Positions 32,597 through 41,605 of a stretch of DNA of 64,000 bases are shown piece after piece. This DNA is from JAUSIF01 sp963711595 (GTDB lineage Bacteria; Pseudomonadota; Alphaproteobacteria; Rhizobiales; Xanthobacteraceae). Both the position numbers and the translations under genes were made by a program. The notes beneath the pieces are model-generated. The model was not told the DNA's origin, did no database searches, and saw only the letters and a list, made by a program, of their open reading frames with translations. The DNA lies in the NCBI GenBank assembly GCA_963711595.1, contig CAVQER010000010.1:300899-364898 (forward strand), read 5' to 3'. The first letter of the stretch is position 1. Each line of letters opens with the position of its first letter.

Positions 32597-33739
32597 TCAG
32601 CTGATGTGCGCGCCGCGCGTCTCCACATAGACCGAATAGAGCGACTGGCTCGCGGTCATGAACAGCCGGTTGCGCTTAGTGCCGCCGAAACACACGTTGG
32701 AGCAGATTTCCGGAAGACGGATCTGTCCGATCCGTGTCCCGTCCGGCGCGAAGACATGCACGCCGTCATAGCCGTCGCCGACCCAGCCCGCACTCGACCA
32801 GACATTGCCGTCCTCATCGCAGCGAACGCCGTCAGCGAAGCCGGTCTTGCCGTTCCACTCCATGCTGACGAAAGTTTTCGCATTCTTCAGCTTCGCTTCG
32901 TCGACATCGAAAACCCAAATCTGGCTCTTCGCCTCCGGATAGTGCGAGATGCCGGTATCGGCCACGTAGAGCTTGCGATAGTCGTTGCTGAAGCACAGCC
33001 CGTTCGGCTTGAACGGCTCGTCGGCCACCTTGGTGATCGCGCCCGACTTGGCGTCGATGCGGTAGATCGCCTCCTTCATCAGCGGCCGCGGCGTTTCCGC
33101 GCTCTGCGGCAGGCGGTTGCCTTCGTATTCCATCAGCGAGCCGTAACCGGGGTCGGTGAACCAGATCGAGCCGTCGTTGGGATGCACCACCGCGTCGTTC
33201 GGCGCGTTGAATTCCTTGCCCTCGAACTTCTCCGCCAGGACCGTGACCTTGCCGTTGTGCTCGTAGCGGACGACTTTGCGGGTTCCGTGCTCGCAGGCGA
33301 TCTGGCGACCCTGGTAGTCGAAGGTATTGCCGTTGGAATTTCCCGCCGGAAAGCGGAAGCGGCGCGAGACGTGGTCGTCCTCTTCCAGATAGCGCAGCTG
33401 CTCGTTGTTCGGAATGTCGCTCCACAAGAGATAACGGCCGACCGCGCTCCACGCCGGGCCCTCCGCCCACAGTGTGCCGGTATACAGACGCTGGATCGGC
33501 GTGTTGCCGAGCTTGTACTTGAACCGCTTGTCGATCACGACGATGTCTGGATCGGGGTAGCGGACCGGCTCGGACCCCGGCGCGAAGTTGCGCGCGAACG
33601 CCTCGGGTGCCATCGCCGTCGTCGCTGCCAGTGCCGCAGCCGCCTTGAATAAGGCGCGCCGATTGAGCGCCGCAGATCGCTTGGTGCTGTCGGGTCTTCC
33701 TGCCAGGTCGATGAATTGGTGAAGTTGCACGCGGGCCAT
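32597..33739 (-). CDS. SMP-30/gluconolactonase/LRE family protein with Tat signal, 380 aa
   Basis: Predicted lactone hydrolase exported by the Tat pathway: NRRALFKAAAALAATTAMAP is a twin-arginine signal. The beta-propeller domain shows LYTGTLWAEGPAWSAVGRYL (first metal Glu), APNDAVVHPNDGSIWFTDPG (Asn ligand) and ADGVRCDEDGNVWSSAGWVG (Asp ligand), so the metal site is intact. ATG 33739 follows GGGAGGACG. It is the only gene between the two tRNA-Gly repeats. The substrate is an unknown sugar or organic lactone. The long overlapping frame 32832-34199 is a shadow. Confidence 0.9.
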   Translation of the reverse strand: MARVQLHQFIDLAGRPDSTKRSAALNRRALFKAAAALAATTAMAPEAFARNFAPGSEPVRYPDPDIVVIDKRFKYKLGNTPIQRLYTGTLWAEGPAWSAVGRYLLWSDIPNNEQLRYLEEDDHVSRRFRFPAGNSNGNTFDYQGRQIACEHGTRKVVRYEHNGKVTVLAEKFEGKEFNAPNDAVVHPNDGSIWFTDPGYGSLMEYEGNRLPQSAETPRPLMKEAIYRIDAKSGAITKVADEPFKPNGLCFSNDYRKLYVADTGISHYPEAKSQIWVFDVDEAKLKNAKTFVSMEWNGKTGFADGVRCDEDGNVWSSAGWVGDGYDGVHVFAPDGTRIGQIRLPEICSNVCFGGTKRNRLFMTASQSLYSVYVETRGAHIS

Positions 33740-34200
33740 GGGTTCGTCCTCCCACTTGAGTTCGTTGCTCTCTCCGCGGCGATGCCCGCGTGCCGACCAT
33801 CGGCGCGCGGCGGTTCGCTTCAGCGGGAAACGACATGCTGGAGGCAGTTCGCGGAATGACTGTGACGTGACAGCATTGCTGTCCCGTTCCCGGGACCGAC
33901 GTCTGCCGGTGCCGCGCTGACGGGCCAAGGGAATCAGGACGCGGTTGCTGCGTAGGCAGCGCCGGGGACCGGCGCAAGCGACCTACGAATTGCCGTGCTC
34001 CTTGCTTTGCGCCGGCGTGGCGGGTCCTCCACGCCGCGCCGGAGACGGAAGGTTCCCCAGCGTCCAAACTTCGGCGGGATAGTCTGAATGTGATCGCCAG
34101 ATCGACAAGGTCTAGGGAAGTTGCGGCGCGTTCGCCTAGTAAGAGAGAATAAGGGGAAAATAACTGCCGCAAGTGGCTGACTTTGTTAGCTTGGAGCAAT

Positions 34201-34249
34201 GCTTCCCAAGCTGTATGTCGTGGGTTCGATTCCCATCGCCCGCTCCACT
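34201..34249 (+). repeat. tRNA-Gly(CCC) 3' fragment, direct repeat copy 2 (putative att)
   Basis: Identical to 32448-32496. The sequence before it (TTGGAGCAAT) is unrelated to tRNA 5' halves, so this is another scar. The two repeats bracket 1.7 kb. Apart from this repeat I see no gene between 33740 and 34295. Confidence 0.8.
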
Positions 34250-34295
34250 ATATACTCAGTGTGTCTCCGCGCCGGATGCCGGGCGAGAAGGAACG

Positions 34296-34466
34296 ATGAG
34301 CACAACGGTTCAGACTTCCCGTAGCACGTCGACCCGACGCATGGTGCTGGCGCTCGTCGCCACCTTCATGGTCGTGTTGCTGGCCGGGACATTCGTGCTC
34401 TGGGCGAAGCTCGGGACCGCGGTGTTCTTTGAATTGATCGTGGCCGGCATTCGCTATTGTTTCTGA
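34296..34466 (+). CDS. single-pass membrane protein, 56 aa
   Basis: A Ser/Thr/Arg-rich N-terminus is followed by a membrane helix (MVLALVATFMVVLLAGTFVL) and a second hydrophobic stretch (TAVFFELIVAGIRYCF). ATG 34296 follows AAGGAAC. It lies 22 bases ahead of the Sco1-like gene and is likely co-transcribed; the pair may serve respiratory-chain copper delivery, by inference only. Confidence 0.6.
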   Translation: MSTTVQTSRSTSTRRMVLALVATFMVVLLAGTFVLWAKLGTAVFFELIVAGIRYCF

Positions 34467-34488
34467 TCCGGCGCGCCGGGAACCACCG

Positions 34489-35079
34489 ATGAATGGAAGC
34501 ATTCGGTTGCTTGCTGTGCTTGCCGCGGTTTTCGCGGGTGCTGCGGCGCTCGCGGGGATCGCACTGGCCTTGTGGCCGCGCGATCCCGCGGTTACGCGCG
34601 TGTCGGACGTCGGCGGCCCTTTCAGACTCATCGATCAGAACGGCCGCACGGTCACGGATGCGGATTTCAAGGGCAAGCCCTTCCTGGTTTTCTTTGGGTT
34701 CACCCATTGTCCCGACGTATGTCCGACGGCGCTATTCGAGATGTCGGAGACATTCCGCCGGCTGGGACCTGACGCGGAGAAGGCACGGGCGCTCTTCATC
34801 TCGGTCGATCCGGAGCGCGACACGCCGGAAAAGTTGAAACAGTACCTGTCGAGCTTCGATCCGCGCATCGTCGGGTTGACCGGAAGTCCCGAAGACGTCG
34901 CGGCGGCCGCCAAGGCCTACAAGGCCTACGCGAAGAAGGTGCCGCTCGACGGCGGCGACTACACGATGGATCACTCGGCGATCGTCTATCTTATGGATCG
35001 CAACGGCCGCTTCGTCGCACCGTTCAATCTCAAGCGCCCGGCCGATCAAGCCGCGGCCGATCTACGGCGCTACCTCTAA
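34489..35079 (+). CDS. SCO1/SenC family copper chaperone, 196 aa
   Basis: Membrane-anchored thioredoxin-fold protein that delivers copper to cytochrome oxidase or reduces its thiols. N-terminal anchor LLAVLAAVFAGAAALAGIAL; copper motif FGFTHCPDVCPTALF (CxxxC) near residue 80, and the conserved His in GGDYTMDHSAIVYLM, plus FISVDPERDTPE. Length is standard. Acts at the periplasmic face. No oxidase gene is in this window. Confidence 0.95.
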   Translation: MNGSIRLLAVLAAVFAGAAALAGIALALWPRDPAVTRVSDVGGPFRLIDQNGRTVTDADFKGKPFLVFFGFTHCPDVCPTALFEMSETFRRLGPDAEKARALFISVDPERDTPEKLKQYLSSFDPRIVGLTGSPEDVAAAAKAYKAYAKKVPLDGGDYTMDHSAIVYLMDRNGRFVAPFNLKRPADQAAADLRRYL

Positions 35080-35252
35080 ATAGCGCAGCGGTGCCTCCGC
35101 GTGGGCCTACGCCCACGCCTCTGGCGCTCTGGACATTCGCCCGACTGACTAGGAAAGTTGCCGCGCAATCGGAGGGCACGAAGGCCCGCCGCACGGCCAA
35201 GCATGGCGAGGCGGACGCCGGTCGCCGAAAAACACGCGGGGAGGATGCCATC

Positions 35253-36869
35253 GTGAGCGACTCATTCGACTACGTCATCATCGGCGGGGGCACGGCGGGG
35301 TGCGTGCTCGCCAATCGTCTGACCGAGGACGCTAAGACGACCGTCTGCCTGATCGAAGCCGGGCCGCGCGACAATCATCCGCTCATTCATCTGCCGCTCG
35401 GCTTCATCCGGATGCTGTTTCATCCGACCTACAATTGGATGTTCATGTCGCCGCCGGATCCGAAGCTCAAGGACCGGCCGATGTTCGCGCCGCGCGGCAA
35501 GACGCTGGGCGGATCGAGCGCAATCAACGGAATGATCTACATCCGCGGCCATCGCCGCGACTACGAAGAATGGGCTACGCTCGGCAATTCAGGTTGGGGC
35601 TGGGACGACATGCTGCCCTACCTGAAAAAATCGATCCACAACGAGAATTACAACGACGGAAAGGTGCACGGCCGCGACGGCCCACTCAACGTCAAGTACC
35701 TTGAGGAACCCAACAAGCTGAACCAGGTGTTCCTCGACGCCGCGCAGTCGCTTCAGAAGCGCAAGATCGCCGACTTCAACACCGGCGACAACGAAGGCTT
35801 CAGCATCTTCCAGGTGACGGTCAAGAACGGGCGGCGGGAGACCGCGGCAACCGGCTTCCTGCATCCAGTTGAGAATCGCCCGAACCTGAAAGTCGTCACT
35901 GACGCGCTAGTGAACCGCATCGTCCTGGATGGCGGGCGCGCGACGGGCGTCGAATACCAAGTCGGCGACGAGACGCGCCGTGTCGACGCGCGCCGCGAAG
36001 TCGTTCTGACCGCCGGCACGTTCCAGTCGCCGCAGGTGCTGATGCTCTCCGGTATCGGCGATGGCGATGAGCTGAAAACGCATGGCGTCGCGGTGAAGCA
36101 TGCCCTGCCGGGCGTCGGAAAGAATCTCCAGGAGCACATTTCCGCCCCTGTCCATTTCCTGAGCCCGCGCATCACCTCTTATGGCGTCACGTTCCTGTCC
36201 ATGCCGAAGATTGCCTGGGGATGCATGCGGTACCTCGCGACGCGGCGCGGATTCTTCGGCAACAACATCGTCGAGAGCGGCGGTTTCATAAAAACCGACC
36301 CAAGTGCCGACCGGCCCGACGTTCAGCACATTTTCGTACCGACCCACCAGGGCAAACCAGGGCGGCTGCTCGCGTGGGGCCACGGCTACCGTATTACGAC
36401 TTGCCTCATGCACCCGAAGAGCCGCGGTGAGATCAGGCTCGCGAGTCCGAAAGTCGGCGACGCACCGATCATCGACTTCAAGTTCTTCTCCGATGCGCCG
36501 GGACCGAACTCGGACATGGAAGTGCTAGTCCGCGGCATCAAGGACGCGCGCCGCATCCTGACGGCGCCCGCCTTCGACTACTATCGGGGCGAGGCCGTGT
36601 GGCCTTCCGACGCGGTCAAGACCGACGATGAATATCGCGACTACGTGCGCGAGTTCTCGTCGACCGTGTTCCATCCGGTGGGTACCTGCAAGATGGGCAA
36701 GGACGACATGGCGGTCGTCGACGACCGTCTGCGCGTGCGCGGTCTCGGCGGTCTCCGCGTGATCGATGCTTCGATCATGCCGACCATCACGACGGGCAAC
36801 ACCAACGGACCGACCATGGCGATCGCCGAAAAGGGCGCCGACATGCTCAAGGCCGACGCGCGGGCGTGA
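35253..36869 (+). CDS. GMC family FAD oxidoreductase, 538 aa
   Basis: Flavoprotein alcohol/choline-type dehydrogenase. FAD fold at the start (YVIIGGGTAGCVLANRLTED), GMC signature 1 (GKTLGGSSAINGMIYIRG), signature 2 (LTAGTFQSPQVLMLSGIG), and the C-terminal active-site part FHPVGTCKMGKDD (His) with NTNGPTMAIAEKGADM (Asn). GTG 35253 follows GGGGAGG. No signal peptide. It starts a three-gene run with a flavin monooxygenase and a second GMC enzyme, suggesting stepwise oxidation of one alcohol substrate; which one is unknown. Confidence 0.9.
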   Translation: MSDSFDYVIIGGGTAGCVLANRLTEDAKTTVCLIEAGPRDNHPLIHLPLGFIRMLFHPTYNWMFMSPPDPKLKDRPMFAPRGKTLGGSSAINGMIYIRGHRRDYEEWATLGNSGWGWDDMLPYLKKSIHNENYNDGKVHGRDGPLNVKYLEEPNKLNQVFLDAAQSLQKRKIADFNTGDNEGFSIFQVTVKNGRRETAATGFLHPVENRPNLKVVTDALVNRIVLDGGRATGVEYQVGDETRRVDARREVVLTAGTFQSPQVLMLSGIGDGDELKTHGVAVKHALPGVGKNLQEHISAPVHFLSPRITSYGVTFLSMPKIAWGCMRYLATRRGFFGNNIVESGGFIKTDPSADRPDVQHIFVPTHQGKPGRLLAWGHGYRITTCLMHPKSRGEIRLASPKVGDAPIIDFKFFSDAPGPNSDMEVLVRGIKDARRILTAPAFDYYRGEAVWPSDAVKTDDEYRDYVREFSSTVFHPVGTCKMGKDDMAVVDDRLRVRGLGGLRVIDASIMPTITTGNTNGPTMAIAEKGADMLKADARA

Positions 36870-36903
36870 GGCGGACCGTATGTAGAGTGTGTAGAATAAG
36901 CCC

Positions 36904-38217
36904 ATGTCCGACCGGTCCAATCCGACCTTGCGCGCAAAGCACGCCGGAGTTCCGACCCCTTCGCCGCGTGCAACGCCGGCGGCAATTCCGCAGCCCGAAC
37001 CCGGGCTCACGCCGGCGCAGATGATCGCGCGCGCCGCGGCGCTACGGCCCAAGTTGCGCGCTCAGCAGGACGAGAACGACGAGCGCGGGACCTATTCCGA
37101 GGAGCTGCATCAGGATTTCATTAAGGCCGGGTTCTACCGCTGCACCCAGCCGCGGATGTTCGGCGGCTACGAGTTCGATCTCGCGACGTTCTACAAGACC
37201 ATGACCGAGATCGCGCGAGGCCATCCCGGCGTCGGCTGGTGCATTGGTCTCGCGGCGTCTCACGCCTTCGAGATCGCATCGCATTGGCCGGAGCAGGCGC
37301 AGATCGAGCTGTTCGGCAAGAACGGACATTTCATCGCGCCACATCGTGCGCCGCCAATGGGCACGCTCGCGCCCGTCGACGGCGGATATCTGATGAACGG
37401 CACTTGGGACTATTGCTCGGGCATCCCGTACGCGACTCACTTCATCGGCGGCTGCCTTCTGAAGCGCGACGGTGAGCCGCCGAAGCACGTGCACGCCATC
37501 GTGTCGAAGGGGAGTTACACGATCCTCGACGACTGGGGCGGCGACAAGGTGCTTGGCATGCGCGCGAGCGGATCGAACAGCGTGCGCGTCGAAAATGTAT
37601 TCGTGCCGGAGCATCATGTCGGCGTGCTATCGGCCGGCCTCGGGTCCGATCCCACGGGTATGGAAGAAGGCACGCCCGGCACGCGGCTGCACGGCAATCC
37701 CATGTATCTCGGTCGTCTCGCGGGGCCGTTTCACGCGACGCTCGTCATGCCGATCATCGGCGCCGCGCGCGCGGCCCTCGACGAATATGAGGAGATCATC
37801 ACGACACGGAAGACGCTCTCGATGCCGCAGATTACGCGCTTCCAGCACGCGGACTTCCAGCGCTCCTTCGGCGGTGCGCTTACGCTCACGGACGCGGCCG
37901 AGGCTTTGATGATCAAGGGCTGCGAGATGTACGCGGACTACTGCGCGCGCTGGGTCAAGGACGGCACGCCCATCACGATTGAAGACAACATGCGGCTCTG
38001 GGGAATGATCCAGCACGCGGGCCGTATGGCATGTGAAGCCGTTGAGCTACTCTTCCACACAGCCGGCTCGGCGCCCGCTCGCAAGGGGCACAAGCTGCAG
38101 CGCTACTTCAACGACGTCGCCATGTACCGTGGCCATTCCTCATCGCAGTTCCTCGCGTTTCAATCCGGTCTGGCGCGGCTACATTTCGGACTCCCTTGGG
38201 GAATGTACGGACTCTGA
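36904..38217 (+). CDS. group-D flavin monooxygenase / acyl-CoA dehydrogenase-fold oxygenase, 437 aa
   Basis: Acyl-CoA-dehydrogenase fold of the HpaB/HsaA-type two-component hydroxylases. Blocks: QDFIKAGFYRCTQPRMFGGY, MTEIARGHPGVGWCIGLAAS, NGTWDYCSGIPYATHFIGG, SGSNSVRVENVFVPEHHVGV and the C-terminal helix bundle with YRGHSSSQFLAFQSGLARL. No catalytic Glu of true acyl-CoA dehydrogenases is obvious. It would need a separate flavin reductase, which is not in this window. Lies 34 bases after one GMC gene and 3 bases before the next. Confidence 0.85.
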   Translation: MSDRSNPTLRAKHAGVPTPSPRATPAAIPQPEPGLTPAQMIARAAALRPKLRAQQDENDERGTYSEELHQDFIKAGFYRCTQPRMFGGYEFDLATFYKTMTEIARGHPGVGWCIGLAASHAFEIASHWPEQAQIELFGKNGHFIAPHRAPPMGTLAPVDGGYLMNGTWDYCSGIPYATHFIGGCLLKRDGEPPKHVHAIVSKGSYTILDDWGGDKVLGMRASGSNSVRVENVFVPEHHVGVLSAGLGSDPTGMEEGTPGTRLHGNPMYLGRLAGPFHATLVMPIIGAARAALDEYEEIITTRKTLSMPQITRFQHADFQRSFGGALTLTDAAEALMIKGCEMYADYCARWVKDGTPITIEDNMRLWGMIQHAGRMACEAVELLFHTAGSAPARKGHKLQRYFNDVAMYRGHSSSQFLAFQSGLARLHFGLPWGMYGL

Positions 38218-38220
38218 GCA

Positions 38221-39852
38221 ATGGGCGAAGCGGCATCGGTTGGAACCTACGACTACATCATCATCGGCGCCGGCTCTGCAGGTTGCGTCCTCGCGAACCG
38301 ACTCACCGCCGATCCCTCCACGCGCGTTCTGCTGCTGGAGGCCGGCGGTCGCGACGACCACTTCTGGATTCACGCGCCTTCGGGCTTGCCCTACCTGCTC
38401 GGCAACAAGGCAGTGGACTGGTGCTACGAAAGCGAACCAGAGCCGTTTGCCGATAACCGCGTGACGCCAGTGCCGCGCGGCAAGGTGCTCGGCGGGTCGT
38501 CGTCGATCAACGCGATGTGTTACATCCGCGGGCACGCCCGCGACTACGACATCTGGCGCCAGCTCGGAAACGTCGGCTGGTCCTGGGACGACGTCCTTCC
38601 TTATTTCAAGAGCATCGAAAAGTACCCGCGTGGCGCCGACGACGCCCACGGCGCCGACGGTGAGCTCTGCGTCCAGGAAAACCGCATCCGCTGGGAAGTC
38701 GTCGAAGCGTGGAAGCAGGCAGCGCTCGACTACGGCATTCCGCCGAACGACGATCACAACCGCGGCGACAACGAAGGCGTCGGCTATTTCCAAGGAACGA
38801 TCAGCAAGGGCCGCCGCTCCTCCGCTGCACAGGCGTTCCTGCATCCGGTCATGCACCGGCCGAACCTTCATGTGCTGATCAACGCGCACGTGAAGTGCCT
38901 GCGTTTCAAGGGCAAGCGAGCGTCCGGAGTTGAGTTCTGGAAGGAGAACGATCTCCGGAGAGCGGAGGCAAGCGGCGAAATCATCCTTGCCGCGGGTGCG
39001 ATCGGCTCGCCGCAAATACTGCAGCTATCGGGTATCGGTCCCGCGGCGCTCCTGCAACAGCACGGAATACCCGTGCTTCATGATCTGCCGGGCGTCGGCG
39101 AGAACATGCAGGATCACTGGCAAATTCGCTGCACGTATAAGGTCAAGAATACGGTCACGCTGAATCAATGGGTTACGAACCCGTTCCGCCGCTATGCCAT
39201 GGGCGCGTATTACCTCGCGACACGGCGCGGTCCGATGAGCGTTCAGCCGCCGCAGCTCTGCGCATTCACCCGCAGCGACGCTTCGCAGGACACGCCGAAC
39301 CTGCACTATCACGTGTCGCCGATCAGCTCCGATCGGTTCGGGGGGCCGCTGCATTCGTGGCCGGGTCTGTCGTGCGGCATCGCCGTCGTCCGTCCGCAGA
39401 GCATCGGCTACGTGCGCATCAAGAGTCCGGACCCGCACGTGCATCCGGCGATCCTGCACAACTTCCTTGCGACGCCGGAAGCGCGGCGGGTGGCGGTCGA
39501 TGCAATCCGCATCACGCGCAAGATCGTGCACAGCTCGCCCCTTGCGCGCTTTGAGCCGAAAGAAATCATGCCGAGCGCCGACTGCGAAACCGACGAGGAT
39601 ATTCTTGCCTACGCGCGCCGGACGGTGATCACCGTGTTTCATCAGTCGAGCAGCTGCAAGATGGGCCACGACCCGCTGGCGGTGGTGGATGATCGGCTCC
39701 GCGTGCACGGGCTTGAAGGCCTGCGCGTCATCGACGCCTCGATCATGCCGAACGTGATTTCCGGCAACACCAACGCGCCCTCGATGATGATCGGCGAGAA
39801 GGGTGCAGCGATGATCCGGCAGGATCGCCGGGCAGGGGCGGTGGCAGCGTAA
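38221..39852 (+). CDS. GMC family FAD oxidoreductase, 543 aa
   Basis: Second GMC enzyme, close to but distinct from the 35253-36869 one (YIIIGAGSAGCVLANRLTAD; GKVLGGSSSINAMCYIRG; LAAGAIGSPQILQLSGIG; FHQSSSCKMGHDP; SGNTNAPSMMIGEKGAAM). In the His region HQSSS replaces HPVGT. Full length for choline-dehydrogenase-like proteins. Three bases behind the monooxygenase stop, so surely one operon. Substrate is unknown. It is tail to tail with aroQ (1 base apart). Confidence 0.9.
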   Translation: MGEAASVGTYDYIIIGAGSAGCVLANRLTADPSTRVLLLEAGGRDDHFWIHAPSGLPYLLGNKAVDWCYESEPEPFADNRVTPVPRGKVLGGSSSINAMCYIRGHARDYDIWRQLGNVGWSWDDVLPYFKSIEKYPRGADDAHGADGELCVQENRIRWEVVEAWKQAALDYGIPPNDDHNRGDNEGVGYFQGTISKGRRSSAAQAFLHPVMHRPNLHVLINAHVKCLRFKGKRASGVEFWKENDLRRAEASGEIILAAGAIGSPQILQLSGIGPAALLQQHGIPVLHDLPGVGENMQDHWQIRCTYKVKNTVTLNQWVTNPFRRYAMGAYYLATRRGPMSVQPPQLCAFTRSDASQDTPNLHYHVSPISSDRFGGPLHSWPGLSCGIAVVRPQSIGYVRIKSPDPHVHPAILHNFLATPEARRVAVDAIRITRKIVHSSPLARFEPKEIMPSADCETDEDILAYARRTVITVFHQSSSCKMGHDPLAVVDDRLRVHGLEGLRVIDASIMPNVISGNTNAPSMMIGEKGAAMIRQDRRAGAVAA

Positions 39853-39853
39853 G

Positions 39854-40288
39854 TTACTTCCGCTTCAGCAACTCCAAGATCGCGTGAACGGCGAGCGGAT
39901 AGCCGTCAGCACCGAGCCCCATGATCACCCCGGTCGCCGCCTTGGAGACAAGCGACTTGTGATAGATCGCCTCTCGGCGATGAACATTGCTGATGTGCAG
40001 TTCGATAATCGGCCCGGGAAACATCTTCAGCGCGTCAAGGATTGGAATCGACGTAAATGTGAGCCCTGCGGGGTTGATGATGATGCCGGCTCCCCCATCG
40101 ATCGCCTCGTGAATCCAATTGACGATCTCGTACTCGGCATTGGATTGCTTGAAGACGACCTCGCGGCCATCGGCCGCCGCGCGGCACATCGCCTCGATCT
40201 CGGCGAGTGTCGTCGTGCCGTAGATCTCCGGCTCCCGCTTGCCGAGCCGGTTCAAATTGGGACCGTTGATGACGAAGATTGGATTCAT
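39854..40288 (-). CDS. aroQ: type II 3-dehydroquinate dehydratase, 144 aa
   Basis: Converts 3-dehydroquinate to 3-dehydroshikimate. PIFVINGPNLNRLGKREPEI contains the N-terminal loop with catalytic Arg, EIYGTTTLAEIE carries the Tyr, KQSNAEYEIVNWIHEA, GLTFTSIPILDALKM, and ELHISNVHRREAIYHKS with the catalytic His. Length is standard for the dodecameric type II enzyme. It lies 15 bases after the TRAP large permease on the same strand, so here it likely serves quinate catabolism rather than (or as well as) aromatic biosynthesis. Confidence 0.95.
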   Translation of the reverse strand: MNPIFVINGPNLNRLGKREPEIYGTTTLAEIEAMCRAAADGREVVFKQSNAEYEIVNWIHEAIDGGAGIIINPAGLTFTSIPILDALKMFPGPIIELHISNVHRREAIYHKSLVSKAATGVIMGLGADGYPLAVHAILELLKRK

Positions 40289-40303
40289 ATGAACGTCACC
40301 AAG

Positions 40304-41605
40304 TTAACCGCCGTACCCGGCCATGCGCGGGAGCCAAAGCACCAAGCCGGGGACGAAGGTGATGAGCATGAGACTCACCACCATCCATAGCAGGAACGGC
40401 AACGCGTCCCGTACGATGTCCTTGATCGGGGATCCCGAGATGTTGCTCATGATGAAGAGGAGCAAGCCGTAGGGCGGGGTGACCAGGCCGATCATGATGT
40501 TGACGACGACCACCACGCCGAAATGCACGAGGTCGATTCCGAGCGCCTTCGCCGTCGGGATCAAGACCGGCACGACGATCAGCAGGATGGTAGTGCCCTC
40601 GAGCAGGCAACCGAGAATGAGAAGGATCACGTTCACAAGCAGCAGAAACCCGACGGGCGACAGGTCCCAGCGCGCTAGCAGGGCGGCGAGGCTATTCGGA
40701 ATGTTCTCGAGCGTGACGACGTAGTTGAAGACGATGGCGCCCGCGATCAGCATGCCGATCGAGATACTGGTCTTGGAACTGATCAGCAGCGCGTTGTAGA
40801 GCTCTTTTGGATTCAGGCTGCGATACAACAGGACGGAAATCGCGAGCGCGTACCCCGCTGCGAGCGCGGCGGCCTCGGTCGGCGTGGTGACCCCGGAATA
40901 AATGCAGCCGAGCAGCAGGATCGGCATGAAGAGGGCGGGAAACGCGCGCACCGTGATGCGGGGGATCGCGCGAAGCGGCACAGGCGCCTCGACCGGAAAA
41001 TTGTTTCTCCGTGCCGTGATCGCGACTTGCATCATTTGCAGCAGCGCCATCAGCAACCCGGGAATGACGCCGCCGAGGAACAGGTAGCCGATGGAAGCAT
41101 CGGAAACCAGCGCGTAGATCACCATCGGGATCGATGGCGGGATGATCGGACCGATCACGGCGGTGACCGCGGTCAGTGCCGCCGCGTAGCTCGGGGTGTA
41201 GCGCCCGTCGCGGGTCATCATGTTCTGCATCATGCGGCCGCTGCCGGCGGCATCGGCGATCGCCGAGCCCGACATGCCGGAGAAGATGATGCTTTGCACG
41301 ACGTTCACTTGCGCCAACCCGCCGCGAAAGCGCCCGACGAGTACGTTGCAGAAACGGAGCAGACGCTCCGTCATCGTTCCGCTGTTCATGATCTCGGCGG
41401 CAAGCACGAACAACGGGACGGCAAGGATCACGTAGTTCGTGTACATGCCGTTCAGCAGCTGCTCGGCCACGGTTCCCATGTCGAGGCCGTTCAGCATGAG
41501 ATAGAGAATCGACCCGCAGAGCATCGCGAGTCCGATTGGCAAACCCATGAACGACAGGGCGACGATGAGAATGATCGAAAGGGCAAATGGGCTCGCGAAG
41601 TTCAT
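40304..41605 (-). CDS. TRAP transporter large permease (DctM type), 433 aa
   Basis: Ion-coupled uptake permease of a tripartite TRAP transporter, with about 12 TM segments. It opens ALSIILIVALSFMGLPIGLA and includes the DctM signature SIIFSGMSGSAIADAAGSG, TAVIGPIIPPSIPMVIYALV and GVTTPTEAAALAAGYALAI. ATG 41605 overlaps the end of the dctQ gene (ATGA). By context it should import quinate, shikimate or dehydroshikimate. Confidence 0.95.
   Translation of the reverse strand: MNFASPFALSIILIVALSFMGLPIGLAMLCGSILYLMLNGLDMGTVAEQLLNGMYTNYVILAVPLFVLAAEIMNSGTMTERLLRFCNVLVGRFRGGLAQVNVVQSIIFSGMSGSAIADAAGSGRMMQNMMTRDGRYTPSYAAALTAVTAVIGPIIPPSIPMVIYALVSDASIGYLFLGGVIPGLLMALLQMMQVAITARRNNFPVEAPVPLRAIPRITVRAFPALFMPILLLGCIYSGVTTPTEAAALAAGYALAISVLLYRSLNPKELYNALLISSKTSISIGMLIAGAIVFNYVVTLENIPNSLAALLARWDLSPVGFLLLVNVILLILGCLLEGTTILLIVVPVLIPTAKALGIDLVHFGVVVVVNIMIGLVTPPYGLLLFIMSNISGSPIKDIVRDALPFLLWMVVSLMLITFVPGLVLWLPRMAGYGG

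Noticed and set aside
32832..34199. 455-codon minus-strand frame
   Set aside because: It overlaps the gluconolactonase gene in another frame; the sequence is Arg/Gly-rich shadow, while the gluconolactonase has all metal ligands.
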